From an uncultured Polaribacter sp. (GTDB lineage: Bacteria; Bacteroidota; Bacteroidia; Flavobacteriales; Flavobacteriaceae), in contig CALSOT010000006.1 of assembly GCA_943788045.1 (NCBI GenBank), forward strand, positions 434,001 through 498,000: DNA of 64,000 nt. Reading direction: 5' to 3'. Shown piece after piece: positions 57,301 through 64,000 of the stretch (positions are counted from its first letter, which is position 1; each line of letters begins with the position of its first letter). The notes under the pieces were generated by a model. The model had not been told where the DNA came from and searched no databases. It was given only the letters and a program-made list of their open reading frames with translations. Made by a program: the position numbers and the translations under genes.

Positions 57301-60300
57301 AACTGGGGTGGAATTATGCGTCCGCTAACCACAAACAATTTTGATCAAGCAAATATCGAGTACATTCAATTTTGGGTCATGGATCCTTACGAAAATTACT
57401 CAATGACTATTGAGGAAGGCTTGCCTTTAGGAATGAACCCTGAAGATCCTTCTAATCAGATTGGAGATTTATACATAAACCTAGGTAATGTATCTGAAGA
57501 CATCTTAAAGGATAGTCGTAAAATGTATGAAAACGGAATGCCAGAAACTGGTGGGATTCTTAATACTATTGAATCACCTTTAGGTAATAGAATACCCCAA
57601 AACTCATCCATTATTTATGCTTTTAATGAAGAAGATGAAGCAAGAAAAAACCAAGATATTGGTTTTGACGGTTTGAATGATGAAGATGAAAAAAAATTAA
57701 CAAACATAGGTAATTATACAAGTCTATCAGATCCAGGAGCTGATAACTTTCAATTTTTTAGAGGTAGTGCTTTAGATGCTATTGATGCTTCTATTATTAC
57801 TAGATATAAAAACTACAACAATACAGAAGGGAACTCACCGACCTTAAACCAGTCTCCAGAATCTTATCCAATATCTTCATCAACGTATCCGGATGTAGAA
57901 GATATCAATAAAGATCAAACAATGAATACCGTAGAAAGCTACTACGAGTATAAAGTTTCTATGAATAGAAATGATTTGGTTGTTGGAAAGAATTTTATAG
58001 TTGATGAAAAAGTAACAGATATTACTTTAGAAAACGGAGGAACTCAAAAAACAACATGGTATCAATTTAGAGTTCCTATTAGAGGTGGAAAATCTGTAAA
58101 TGAGATTTCTGACTTTAATAGTATTCGTTTTGTTAGAATGTTTTTAACCAATTTTAAAATGCCTGTAGTTCTTCGTTTCGGTGAATTAGATTTGGTAAGA
58201 GGAGATTGGAGACGTTACACAAAAACTTTAAACCAAAACATAACACCTCCAGTAGATTTAGACGAAAATGAATTAAAGGATTTCGAAGTTGGTGTTGTAA
58301 GTATAGAACAAAACGAGGGCAGCTACATTCAGCCTCCAGGAATAGTAAGAGAGCGTTTACAAGGAAGTACAACCGTGCAATTACAAAACGAACAATCTGT
58401 TACCTTAAAAGTAAATAACTTACCTGCAAAAGAAGCAAGAGCAATCTATAAAAACATTAGTATCGATTTAAGGCGATTTAAAAACTTAAAAATGTTTATG
58501 CATCTTCAAAAAAATGAAGGAGCGCTTGCTATTAATGATGATGACTTTTCTGCAACTATAAGGTTAGGTACGGACTTAGACGACAACTACTACCAAATAG
58601 AAATGCCTTTAAAAGTTTCTACAAATGGAACATCTGCTTTAGATATTTGGCCAGAGGCAAATAACTTAGATGCTTTCTTAGAAACGTTTGGTAAAGTAAA
58701 ATTAGAAAGAGATAAACTCGATTTTTCAATTATAGAATTATATACGTCAACAGAGCAAGATCCTGCAAGACCTTACACAATTTCTGTGAAAGGAAATCCA
58801 ACTTTGGCGAAATTAAAAACAATTGTTTTAGGATTAAAAAACAATACAACTGCACCAATAAGTGGAGAAGTTTGGTTTAATGAATTACGTTCTGCAGGTT
58901 TTGATAATAAGGGCGGATGGGCGGCAGTTGTTAACGCAGATGCAAATTTTGCAGATGTTGCGAACGTATCATTATCAGGGAGCATGTCTACCATCGGTTT
59001 TGGTAACGTAGAAGAAAGAGTAGGACAGCGTAGTTTGGATGAAAACAAACAATACGATTTTGCCACAACTGTAAATTTAGGTAAGGTTTTTACACCTAAA
59101 AAATGGGGTATTCAATTACCCATGAGCTACAGTGTGGGAGAAAAATTTATTGATCCAAAATACGATCCTCAATATCAAGATGTTGAATTAGAAGATGCTT
59201 TAGAAGCAAACGATAACAGCAAATTCTCTAGGGATTATACAAAACGAACGAGTATTAGTTTTACCAATATCAAAAAGAATAGAAACCCTAATTCTACTAA
59301 AAAACCTAAATTTTATGATGTAGAAAACCTAGCTGTTTCTTACGCTCATAATAAAGAGTTTCAAAGAAACTATAATATTAAAAAACGAATTAATGAAAGT
59401 GTTAGAGCTTCTGCTAATTATAACTTTAGTTTCGATTCTAAACCAATAGAACCTTTTAAAAAAAATGATTCGATATTTAAAAGTAAATATTGGAGATTGC
59501 TAAAAGATATTAACTTTAATCCTGTTCCGAAGACGTTTGCTATAAACACGAACATCAACAGAAACTATAATGAACAACAATCTAGAAATTTAGTGGCTGG
59601 ATTATCTGATCAACCAGAATTAAAGCAACGTAGGTTTTTATTTGATTGGGATTATACTATTGGTTTCGATTTAACAAAATCGTTACAAATAAACTTTAAT
59701 GCAACAAATAGCTACATCTACGATACTTTTAACAATAATGATGAGATTCAAGTATTTGATGATTTCTTTAATACAGGAAGAGCTAACCATTATCACCAAA
59801 AATTAAACGGAAATTATAATTTACCTCTTGATAAAATTCCATTTTTAAAATTCATAAAGGCTGATTATGGTTATACCGCAGATTTTGACTGGCAAGCAGC
59901 ACCCCAAAGCACAATAAACATAAATGGAGTTGATATTGCGTCAGTAGATTTAATAGGAAATGTTATACAGAATGCAAACACCCATAATTTAAATACAACA
60001 TTTAGTTTTGATCGTTTATACAAAACTTTTGGTTTCGAAAAATTATTAATGAGCAAAACGCAACGTAAAAACTCAAAAGTTTCGAAAAATTCTGGTATCC
60101 CAAGAAGTCCTGGAAGAATTACAACGAATAAAAAGTTATCCTTAGGTAAAAAATTACTAAAAGGAACATATGATATTCTAACATCTGTAAAACAAGGAAA
60201 AATTAGTTATTCAGAAAACAATGGGCAATTATTGCCTGGTTATACTGAAAATATTGGCTTCTTAGGAGGAGCACCAACTTCCTTTGCTTTTGGTAGCCAG

Positions 60301-61473
60301 GTAGACATTAGAAATACAGCACTAGAAAATGGTTGGTTTGTTACAAGAAATGAAGGCGAAGAGTATTATAGTAAAACTTTTAGTAAAACGCATTATAACA
60401 AATTAGATTATTCCTTTACCTTAAAGCCAATAAAAGATTTAAATATAGATGTAAGAGGAAATAAAATTCAAACGAGAGCTCTCTCTCAGCAGTTAGATCT
60501 TTTAGATGGAAACAATCAATTTGAGGACACGCCTTTCTTTGAAACAGGAAACTTTAGTACCAGTTATTCTATGGCTTCAACTGCCTTTAAAAATGGTGAT
60601 GATTTATTTCAAAAAATGAGAGATTACAGAAACATAATCTCCAACAGATTAGCTGAAGAAAATGGAGCTCCTGTAAGCGGATTTGGACCAAACAGTCAAC
60701 AAGTTTTGTTACCAGCTTTTATGGCTGCTTACTCCGGAAAGAGCCCAGATAAGATAAATACAGGAATGTTCAGAGATATTCCAATACCTAATTGGACAAT
60801 GCGTTATAAAGGATTAATGAAGTTAAAGTTTTTTAAGAAAAATTTTAGCAATTTTGTAATTTCACATGGTTATAGGTCTTCTTATACAGTGTCTAGTTTT
60901 ACAAACAACTTACAATATGATGCTAGTAATCCTTTCGGAAATATAAATGTTGCAAATAATTATGAACCTGAATTATTAGTAGCTGCTGTTACTTTAGTTG
61001 ATGAATTTTCTCCACTGATTAAATTAGATATGAAAATGAGAAATTCTTTTTCACTAAGAGGAGAAGTAAAAAGTGATAGAACACTTACCATGAATTTTAA
61101 CAATAGTACGTTAACAGATATACAAGGCACTGAATTTATATTCGGAATGGGTTATGTGTTTAAAGATGTGAAACTTAACACCCGATTTACAGGCAAAAAA
61201 CAGACATTAAAAGGAGATATAAACCTAAGAGCGGATGTTTCTTTAAGAGATAATTTAACACAAATTAGAGCTGTAGATGAAGATAACAACCAAATTAGTG
61301 GTGGTCAAAAATTATTTTCTATTAAATTTACAGCCGATTATAGATTAAGCAATAGTCTAACAGCATCGTTTTATTATAATCATCAAACATCTAAATATGC
61401 AATATCTACTACATTTCCTAGACAGGCCATAAATGGAGGGTTTAATATTATATACAACTTAGGAGGAAACTAA
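54346..61473 (+). CDS. sprA: SprA, outer-membrane channel of the type IX secretion system
   Basis: A 2375-residue protein with a signal peptide (ending SMHAQR) and the very long beta-rich architecture of SprA/Sov, the 36-strand translocon of type IX secretion that exports adhesins, enzymes and gliding proteins. Recognisable segments include the [21 protein letters not shown] block near residue 130 (shown as [14 protein letters not shown]), repeated [20 protein letters not shown] motifs, and the C-terminal [10 protein letters not shown]. The start is TTG at 54346; no ATG gives the signal peptide. The BNR/type IX sorting protein at 37.6-41 kb is a likely client. Codon use matches neighbours. 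Confidence 0.97.
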   Translation: MSNFLKKPFLFLAIAFIANLSMHAQRTKKNDSLSVKKDSVELRYNFKKDQTGGLFLEYLATKEIIFDKDLNKYVILEKIGNYYTRTPIFLTQKEYAKYRLKRDMTQYFKDKVSATNSKKKGSKDAQKDLLPTYYVNSDFFETIFGGNTVKVTPTGSLNLKLGFIYQNTENPQLSEENRSSFTFDFDQQINASIRAEVGTRLDFTANYDTQSTFDFQNLVKIGYEPTEDDILQGIEAGNVSMPIKNSLINGAQSLFGIKTQLKFGNTNITAVFSQQNSESKTVVAEGGASIQEFELQATDYDNDRHFFLGQYFIDNYANSLKNYPLINSQVNITRLEVWVTNRNASTEDFRSIVAFADIGESDTNVLVNQTGDILPTNPPTTTGGNIPTNQSNNLSTLLTATSGIRSISSINSTLSSFSNNNMNEGTDYSVLENARKLEPNEYNLNAQLGFISLNRRLNDGEVLAVAYEYTIAGGVTGSTDTSFKVGEFSNDGILAPQTLALKLLRSEILKTKRDRVVNGITIEESFPTWRLMMKNVYALGAFPLSQDGFLFEIQYRDDQTGIPSNVLQNAKTIGIPNTPLIQVLKLDQLDQSQFRSADGFFDYVEGVTVNSQNGYIFFPEPEPFGNDLVQQNSNDIGLDETLDETYLFKELYLNTKINIQNNYQNKDKYYLKGYFKSENSGGIPIGAFNVPRGSVNVTAGGRQLVEGVDYVVDYQLGRVQIIDPGLQASGTPISVSTENNAVFNQQRKTFMGVDVEHKFSDKLTVGATILNVNERPITAKVNFGSDPINNTMFGTNIDYATEVPYFTKLANKLPFVDTDVPSNLSIRADMAYLLPGTPSGIDVTGAATTYIDDFEASQIPISILSPLDWYEASTPQNKANDIFNGTSSDLDYNYKRAKLAWYNVDQIFYGVGNTPSSINADELSRAETRRVNYRELFPNVQLDITQNSLIRTLDLAYFPEERGSYNYNPDATFIDGSVTLPDPESNWGGIMRPLTTNNFDQANIEYIQFWVMDPYENYSMTIEEGLPLGMNPEDPSNQIGDLYINLGNVSEDILKDSRKMYENGMPETGGILNTIESPLGNRIPQNSSIIYAFNEEDEARKNQDIGFDGLNDEDEKKLTNIGNYTSLSDPGADNFQFFRGSALDAIDASIITRYKNYNNTEGNSPTLNQSPESYPISSSTYPDVEDINKDQTMNTVESYYEYKVSMNRNDLVVGKNFIVDEKVTDITLENGGTQKTTWYQFRVPIRGGKSVNEISDFNSIRFVRMFLTNFKMPVVLRFGELDLVRGDWRRYTKTLNQNITPPVDLDENELKDFEVGVVSIEQNEGSYIQPPGIVRERLQGSTTVQLQNEQSVTLKVNNLPAKEARAIYKNISIDLRRFKNLKMFMHLQKNEGALAINDDDFSATIRLGTDLDDNYYQIEMPLKVSTNGTSALDIWPEANNLDAFLETFGKVKLERDKLDFSIIELYTSTEQDPARPYTISVKGNPTLAKLKTIVLGLKNNTTAPISGEVWFNELRSAGFDNKGGWAAVVNADANFADVANVSLSGSMSTIGFGNVEERVGQRSLDENKQYDFATTVNLGKVFTPKKWGIQLPMSYSVGEKFIDPKYDPQYQDVELEDALEANDNSKFSRDYTKRTSISFTNIKKNRNPNSTKKPKFYDVENLAVSYAHNKEFQRNYNIKKRINESVRASANYNFSFDSKPIEPFKKNDSIFKSKYWRLLKDINFNPVPKTFAINTNINRNYNEQQSRNLVAGLSDQPELKQRRFLFDWDYTIGFDLTKSLQINFNATNSYIYDTFNNNDEIQVFDDFFNTGRANHYHQKLNGNYNLPLDKIPFLKFIKADYGYTADFDWQAAPQSTININGVDIASVDLIGNVIQNANTHNLNTTFSFDRLYKTFGFEKLLMSKTQRKNSKVSKNSGIPRSPGRITTNKKLSLGKKLLKGTYDILTSVKQGKISYSENNGQLLPGYTENIGFLGGAPTSFAFGSQVDIRNTALENGWFVTRNEGEEYYSKTFSKTHYNKLDYSFTLKPIKDLNIDVRGNKIQTRALSQQLDLLDGNNQFEDTPFFETGNFSTSYSMASTAFKNGDDLFQKMRDYRNIISNRLAEENGAPVSGFGPNSQQVLLPAFMAAYSGKSPDKINTGMFRDIPIPNWTMRYKGLMKLKFFKKNFSNFVISHGYRSSYTVSSFTNNLQYDASNPFGNINVANNYEPELLVAAVTLVDEFSPLIKLDMKMRNSFSLRGEVKSDRTLTMNFNNSTLTDIQGTEFIFGMGYVFKDVKLNTRFTGKKQTLKGDINLRADVSLRDNLTQIRAVDEDNNQISGGQKLFSIKFTADYRLSNSLTASFYYNHQTSKYAISTTFPRQAINGGFNIIYNLGGN

Positions 61474-61492
61474 ACATAAAACTAATAAAAAA

Positions 61493-61873
61493 ATGAATAT
61501 ACCATCAGAATTAAAATACACTAAAGACCACGAGTGGATTAAAATTGAAGACAACATAGCAACAGTAGGTATTACAGAATTTGCTCAAGGGGAATTAGGA
61601 GACATCGTCTATGTAGATGTAGACACTTTGGATGATACTGTAGAAGAGGGTGAAATTTTTGGTTCTGTAGAAGCTGTTAAAACTGTTTCAGATTTATTTA
61701 TGCCATTAACTGGTGAAGTGTCAGAATTTAACGAAGAATTAGAAGACGAACCCGAACTGGTAAACTCTGACCCCTATGGTAAAGGTTGGATGATTAAAAT
61801 AGAAATATCAGATAGTTCACAAATAGCAAACCTAATAGATGCCGAAACTTACAAAGAGCTTATTCAAGGATAA
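61493..61873 (+). CDS. gcvH: Glycine cleavage system H protein
   Basis: A 126-residue lipoyl carrier. The lipoylation Lys63 lies in [12 protein letters not shown], and the N-terminal [11 protein letters not shown] plus [16 protein letters not shown] are typical. It shuttles the aminomethyl group between the P, T and L proteins. No other gcv genes are in this window. The next gene begins inside its last codons (35 bp overlap). Confidence 0.96.
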   Translation: MNIPSELKYTKDHEWIKIEDNIATVGITEFAQGELGDIVYVDVDTLDDTVEEGEIFGSVEAVKTVSDLFMPLTGEVSEFNEELEDEPELVNSDPYGKGWMIKIEISDSSQIANLIDAETYKELIQG

Positions 61874-62207
61874 TTTTTTCGTCATAGCCATAGGCATCAC
61901 AATTAGTATTGCATACCTCAGCTTAATGAAAATGCCAAAAGTAGAGGTAAACATAAGTAATATTGATAAATTCTATCATTCATTTGCTTATTTTACCCTA
62001 AGTTTTTGCTGGTTATTCTCGTTTTATAAAAAACCGAACCTTAAAAAAATTATAGTAATTTCTTGTATAATTTACGGCATAATTATTGAGGTTATACAAG
62101 ATACATTAACTCTGTATAGAACAGGAGATTTTAGAGATGTTCTTGCAAATACAGTAGGTATTGTATTAGGATTGTTTGTTTATAATCAAATTTTTAAAAA
62201 ATTTTGA
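61839..62207 (+). CDS. VanZ-like small membrane protein
   Basis: A 122-residue protein with about four hydrophobic helices and the VanZ signature ([47 protein letters not shown]). The function is not firmly known; relatives affect glycopeptide tolerance or cell-envelope processes. The ATG at 61839 overlaps the end of gcvH by 35 bp in another frame, and this pairing is common in Flavobacteriaceae, which supports the start. Confidence 0.8.
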   Translation: MPKLTKSLFKDNFFVIAIGITISIAYLSLMKMPKVEVNISNIDKFYHSFAYFTLSFCWLFSFYKKPNLKKIIVISCIIYGIIIEVIQDTLTLYRTGDFRDVLANTVGIVLGLFVYNQIFKKF

Positions 62208-62280
62208 TTATAATTTAGAGCAAGGCTTGTGTATAAACCAATAATTTAACTAAATTAGCGCACTTTAAAAAATCTTTACA

Positions 62281-63000
62281 ATGGAAATTAAGAAAAACCC
62301 AAAGTCAAACTTAGAAAATTATAGCAAGATTTTTATGCAAATCGGCTTAGTTTTAGCCCTTTTTGTAACTTATGCTTGTATAGAAAACAAAACATACGAT
62401 AGAAATATTGGAGACTTAGGTTCTGTGACAATGAATGCTGAAATGGAAGAGGAAACGGTAATTACCGAGGTAAAAGAGCCTGTAAAACCTAAAACTCCAC
62501 CACCACCAGCTCCAGAAAAAATAGAAATTGTTGAAGATGAAAAGGAAATTGAAGAAACTGTTATTGAATCAACAGAAACAGATGAAACAGAAGCCGTAGA
62601 AGTTGAAGAGATTGTGGAGGTTGAAGAAGTTGAAGAAGTTATAGAAGATGTAAGTTTTATGATTATCGAGGATGTACCTGTATTTCCTGGATGTAAAGGA
62701 TCTAAATCTGAATTAAAAGCGTGCTTTAGTAAAAAAGTTCAGAAACACTTCTCAAGAAAATTTAATACAGATTTACCAAATGAATTAGGTTTGTCTTCTG
62801 GTAGAAAGAGAGTCTTTATAGGTTTTAAAATAGATAAACAAGGTAATGTTGTTAATATAAACGCAAGAGCTCCACATCCAAAAATTAAAAGTGAAGTAAT
62901 TAAGGTTATGAAACAATTGCCAAAAATGAAACCAGGTAGACAAAGAGGTAAGCCAGTTGGTGTAAAATATAGTATTCCTTTTACTTTACTTGTAGAGTAA
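62281..63000 (+). CDS. TonB-like energy transducer
   Basis: A 239-residue protein with one N-terminal membrane helix (FMQIGLVLALFVTYAC), a Pro-rich segment (PKTPPPPAPEK) followed by a long Glu/Val-rich linker (about 85-130) that spans the periplasm, and a C-terminal TonB domain (FIGFKIDKQGNVVNINARAP, KMKPGRQRGKPVGVKYSIPF). It would transmit proton-motive energy to receptors such as the TPP-controlled one, though ExbB/ExbD are not in this window. It may be specialised. The acidic linker is unusually long. Confidence 0.9.
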   Translation: MEIKKNPKSNLENYSKIFMQIGLVLALFVTYACIENKTYDRNIGDLGSVTMNAEMEEETVITEVKEPVKPKTPPPPAPEKIEIVEDEKEIEETVIESTETDETEAVEVEEIVEVEEVEEVIEDVSFMIIEDVPVFPGCKGSKSELKACFSKKVQKHFSRKFNTDLPNELGLSSGRKRVFIGFKIDKQGNVVNINARAPHPKIKSEVIKVMKQLPKMKPGRQRGKPVGVKYSIPFTLLVE

Positions 63001-63020
63001 TCATAACATTAAAATCTAGA

Positions 63021-63055
63021 AAACGCTTAAAAAACTATTTTAAGCGTTTTTTTTG
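63021..63055 (+). terminator. Terminator after the TonB-like gene
   Basis: The stem AAACGCTTAAAA / TTTTAAGCGTTT with a short loop is followed by T8. Clear intrinsic terminator. Confidence 0.9.
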
Positions 63056-63273
63056 TTTTTATACATTAGTTTGAACCAATTATAAGATTTCTCAAATTAA
63101 AAAATCAATGATAATTTTGACAAGATTATCTATGACCAATTTTTATAATCGAAATGAAATTAGAAACTAAAAAGACAATATAAAACGGAATATTGTTTTT
63201 AAATTAAATCAAAATATTGTGTTTATTATTTCACAATAAAAATTATCTTTATGCCAAACTCAAAATATTAAAA

Positions 63274-64000
63274 ATGGAAAAATATATTGACAAACTTAAA
63301 CAATTAATGGTTGAATTTACACCAAAAATACTCGTAGCATTAGCTATTTTATTTATTGGTTTATTTGTTATTGGATTGGCTGTAAAAGCTTCAAAGAAAT
63401 TAATGAAAGTTGGTGGACTTGATGAAACATTGCAAAAATTTTTAGGCAATTTAGTTAACTGGGCGCTAAAAATCCTTTTAATCATTACTATAATGTCAAA
63501 ATTAGGAGTAGAAACAACTTCTTTTGCCGCTATTATAGCTTCAGCAGGTTTGGCTATTGGTTTAGCTCTACAAGGATCACTAGGAAATTTTGCTGGTGGT
63601 GTATTAATCATGATATTTAAGCCTTTTAAAAATGGAGATTTAATTGAAGCTCAAGGAGAAATTGGTGTCGTAAAAGAAATCGAAATATTTACAACGAAAC
63701 TGATTGGTTTATCTAACAAGGTAATAATAATACCTAACGGAAGTTTATCTAATGGTAACATTATTAATTATTCTCAACAAGGTACAAGACGCGTTGATTT
63801 AACTATTGGTGTATCTTATGAAGCAGATATTAAGCAAACAAAAGAAGTTTTGTTAAACATCTTAACTTCTCACCCAAAAGTTTTAAAAGATCCTGCGCCA
63901 AATGTTACTGTTTCTGAATTAGCAGATAGTTCTGTTAATTTTGCTGTAAGACCTTGGTCTAAAACAGAACATTACTGGGATGTATATTTTGAGGTTACAG
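63274..64000 (+). CDS. Small-conductance mechanosensitive channel MscS (partial, runs off the window)
   Basis: The first 242 residues of an MscS-family channel: three helices ending in the pore-lining segment SAGLAIGLALQGSLGNFAGGVLIM (split: SAGLAIGLALQGSL and NFAGGVLIMIF), then the beta domain with GEIGVVKEIEIFTT, IIIPNGSLSNG and VDLTIGVSYEADI. It opens in response to membrane tension on osmotic downshock. ATG at 63274. The C-terminal end lies beyond base 64000. Confidence 0.94.
   Translation, partial: MEKYIDKLKQLMVEFTPKILVALAILFIGLFVIGLAVKASKKLMKVGGLDETLQKFLGNLVNWALKILLIITIMSKLGVETTSFAAIIASAGLAIGLALQGSLGNFAGGVLIMIFKPFKNGDLIEAQGEIGVVKEIEIFTTKLIGLSNKVIIIPNGSLSNGNIINYSQQGTRRVDLTIGVSYEADIKQTKEVLLNILTSHPKVLKDPAPNVTVSELADSSVNFAVRPWSKTEHYWDVYFEVT

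Noticed and set aside
63249..63611. Minus-strand frame opposite mscS
   Set aside because: It mirrors the pore region of a clear channel gene and has no independent support.
1..64000. tRNA, rRNA, CRISPR arrays, integrases or transposases
   Set aside because: I looked for CCA-type tRNA arms, repeat-spacer patterns and transposase motifs by eye and saw none; a short tRNA could still be missed without a search tool.

Overview
The window looks like chromosomal DNA of a marine, aerobic Flavobacteriaceae bacterium (Polaribacter/Tenacibaculum-like). The family-level call rests on low GC, the flavobacterial -33/-7 promoter type (TTTG, about 20 nt, TAnnTTTG), almost no Shine-Dalgarno sequences, the gliding/type IX secretion protein SprA, a type IX C-terminal sorting domain, SusC-style TonB receptors with an N-terminal carboxypeptidase-regulatory domain, and an alternative complex III operon. 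The genus is a guess. No tRNA, rRNA, CRISPR array, prophage or insertion sequence was seen.

Layout. 1-2.8 kb: end of an unknown gene, a GGGP/HepGP-synthase-family gene, PnuC transporter, NadR-type kinase and ArfB ribosome rescue factor. 2.9-5.5 kb: a TPP riboswitch with its own promoter in front of a TonB receptor, a thiamin uptake unit. 5.7-10 kb: sulfur handling (HMA protein, two rhodanese-type proteins including a persulfide-dioxygenase-like fusion, SulP transporter). 10.1-11.2 kb: ruvB. 11.4-22.9 kb: one long minus-strand respiratory operon encoding alternative complex III (ActA-F) and cytochrome c oxidase subunits II and I. 23-27.4 kb: SPOR protein, DUF2911 protein, FeoA-FeoB-Cys-rich peptide, and a SCO copper chaperone. 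27.5-30.2 kb: rseP and bioB. 30.3-33.7 kb: a frameshifted BtuB-like receptor divergent from a MocR-type regulator whose PLP lysine seems replaced. 34-37.1 kb: DUF2975/HTH pair, tadA, dxs. 37.1-41.1 kb: two lipoprotein-like surface genes. 41.3-46 kb: frameshifted dGTPase and a class I ribonucleotide reductase with the ATP-cone on NrdB. 46.3-48.8 kb: cold-shock gene, heme A synthase, MoaE/MoaD. 48.8-64 kb: DUF5686 receptor-like protein, malic enzyme, ruvA, sprA, gcvH, vanZ-like gene, TonB-like protein and the start of an MscS channel.

How the genes work together. The respiratory block is the functional core: complex III (ActA-F) passes electrons to the oxidase, while SCO (CuA assembly) and heme A synthase lie elsewhere in the window. 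Iron uptake (Feo) and sulfide/persulfide detoxification, which protects the oxidase, fit the same aerobic metabolism. Other genes are housekeeping: biotin, isoprenoids, deoxynucleotides, recombination, envelope stress and lipoylated glycine cleavage.

Three loci (actA, the BtuB-like receptor, dgt) are interrupted by small indels. They may be real gene decay, recoding or assembly errors; the actA case is the most important because the protein should be essential for respiration. I did not find a wholly new multi-gene system. The most unusual points are the actA frame break, the NrdB ATP-cone, the lysine-less MocR beside a broken receptor, and a structured intergenic element near 42.8 kb.
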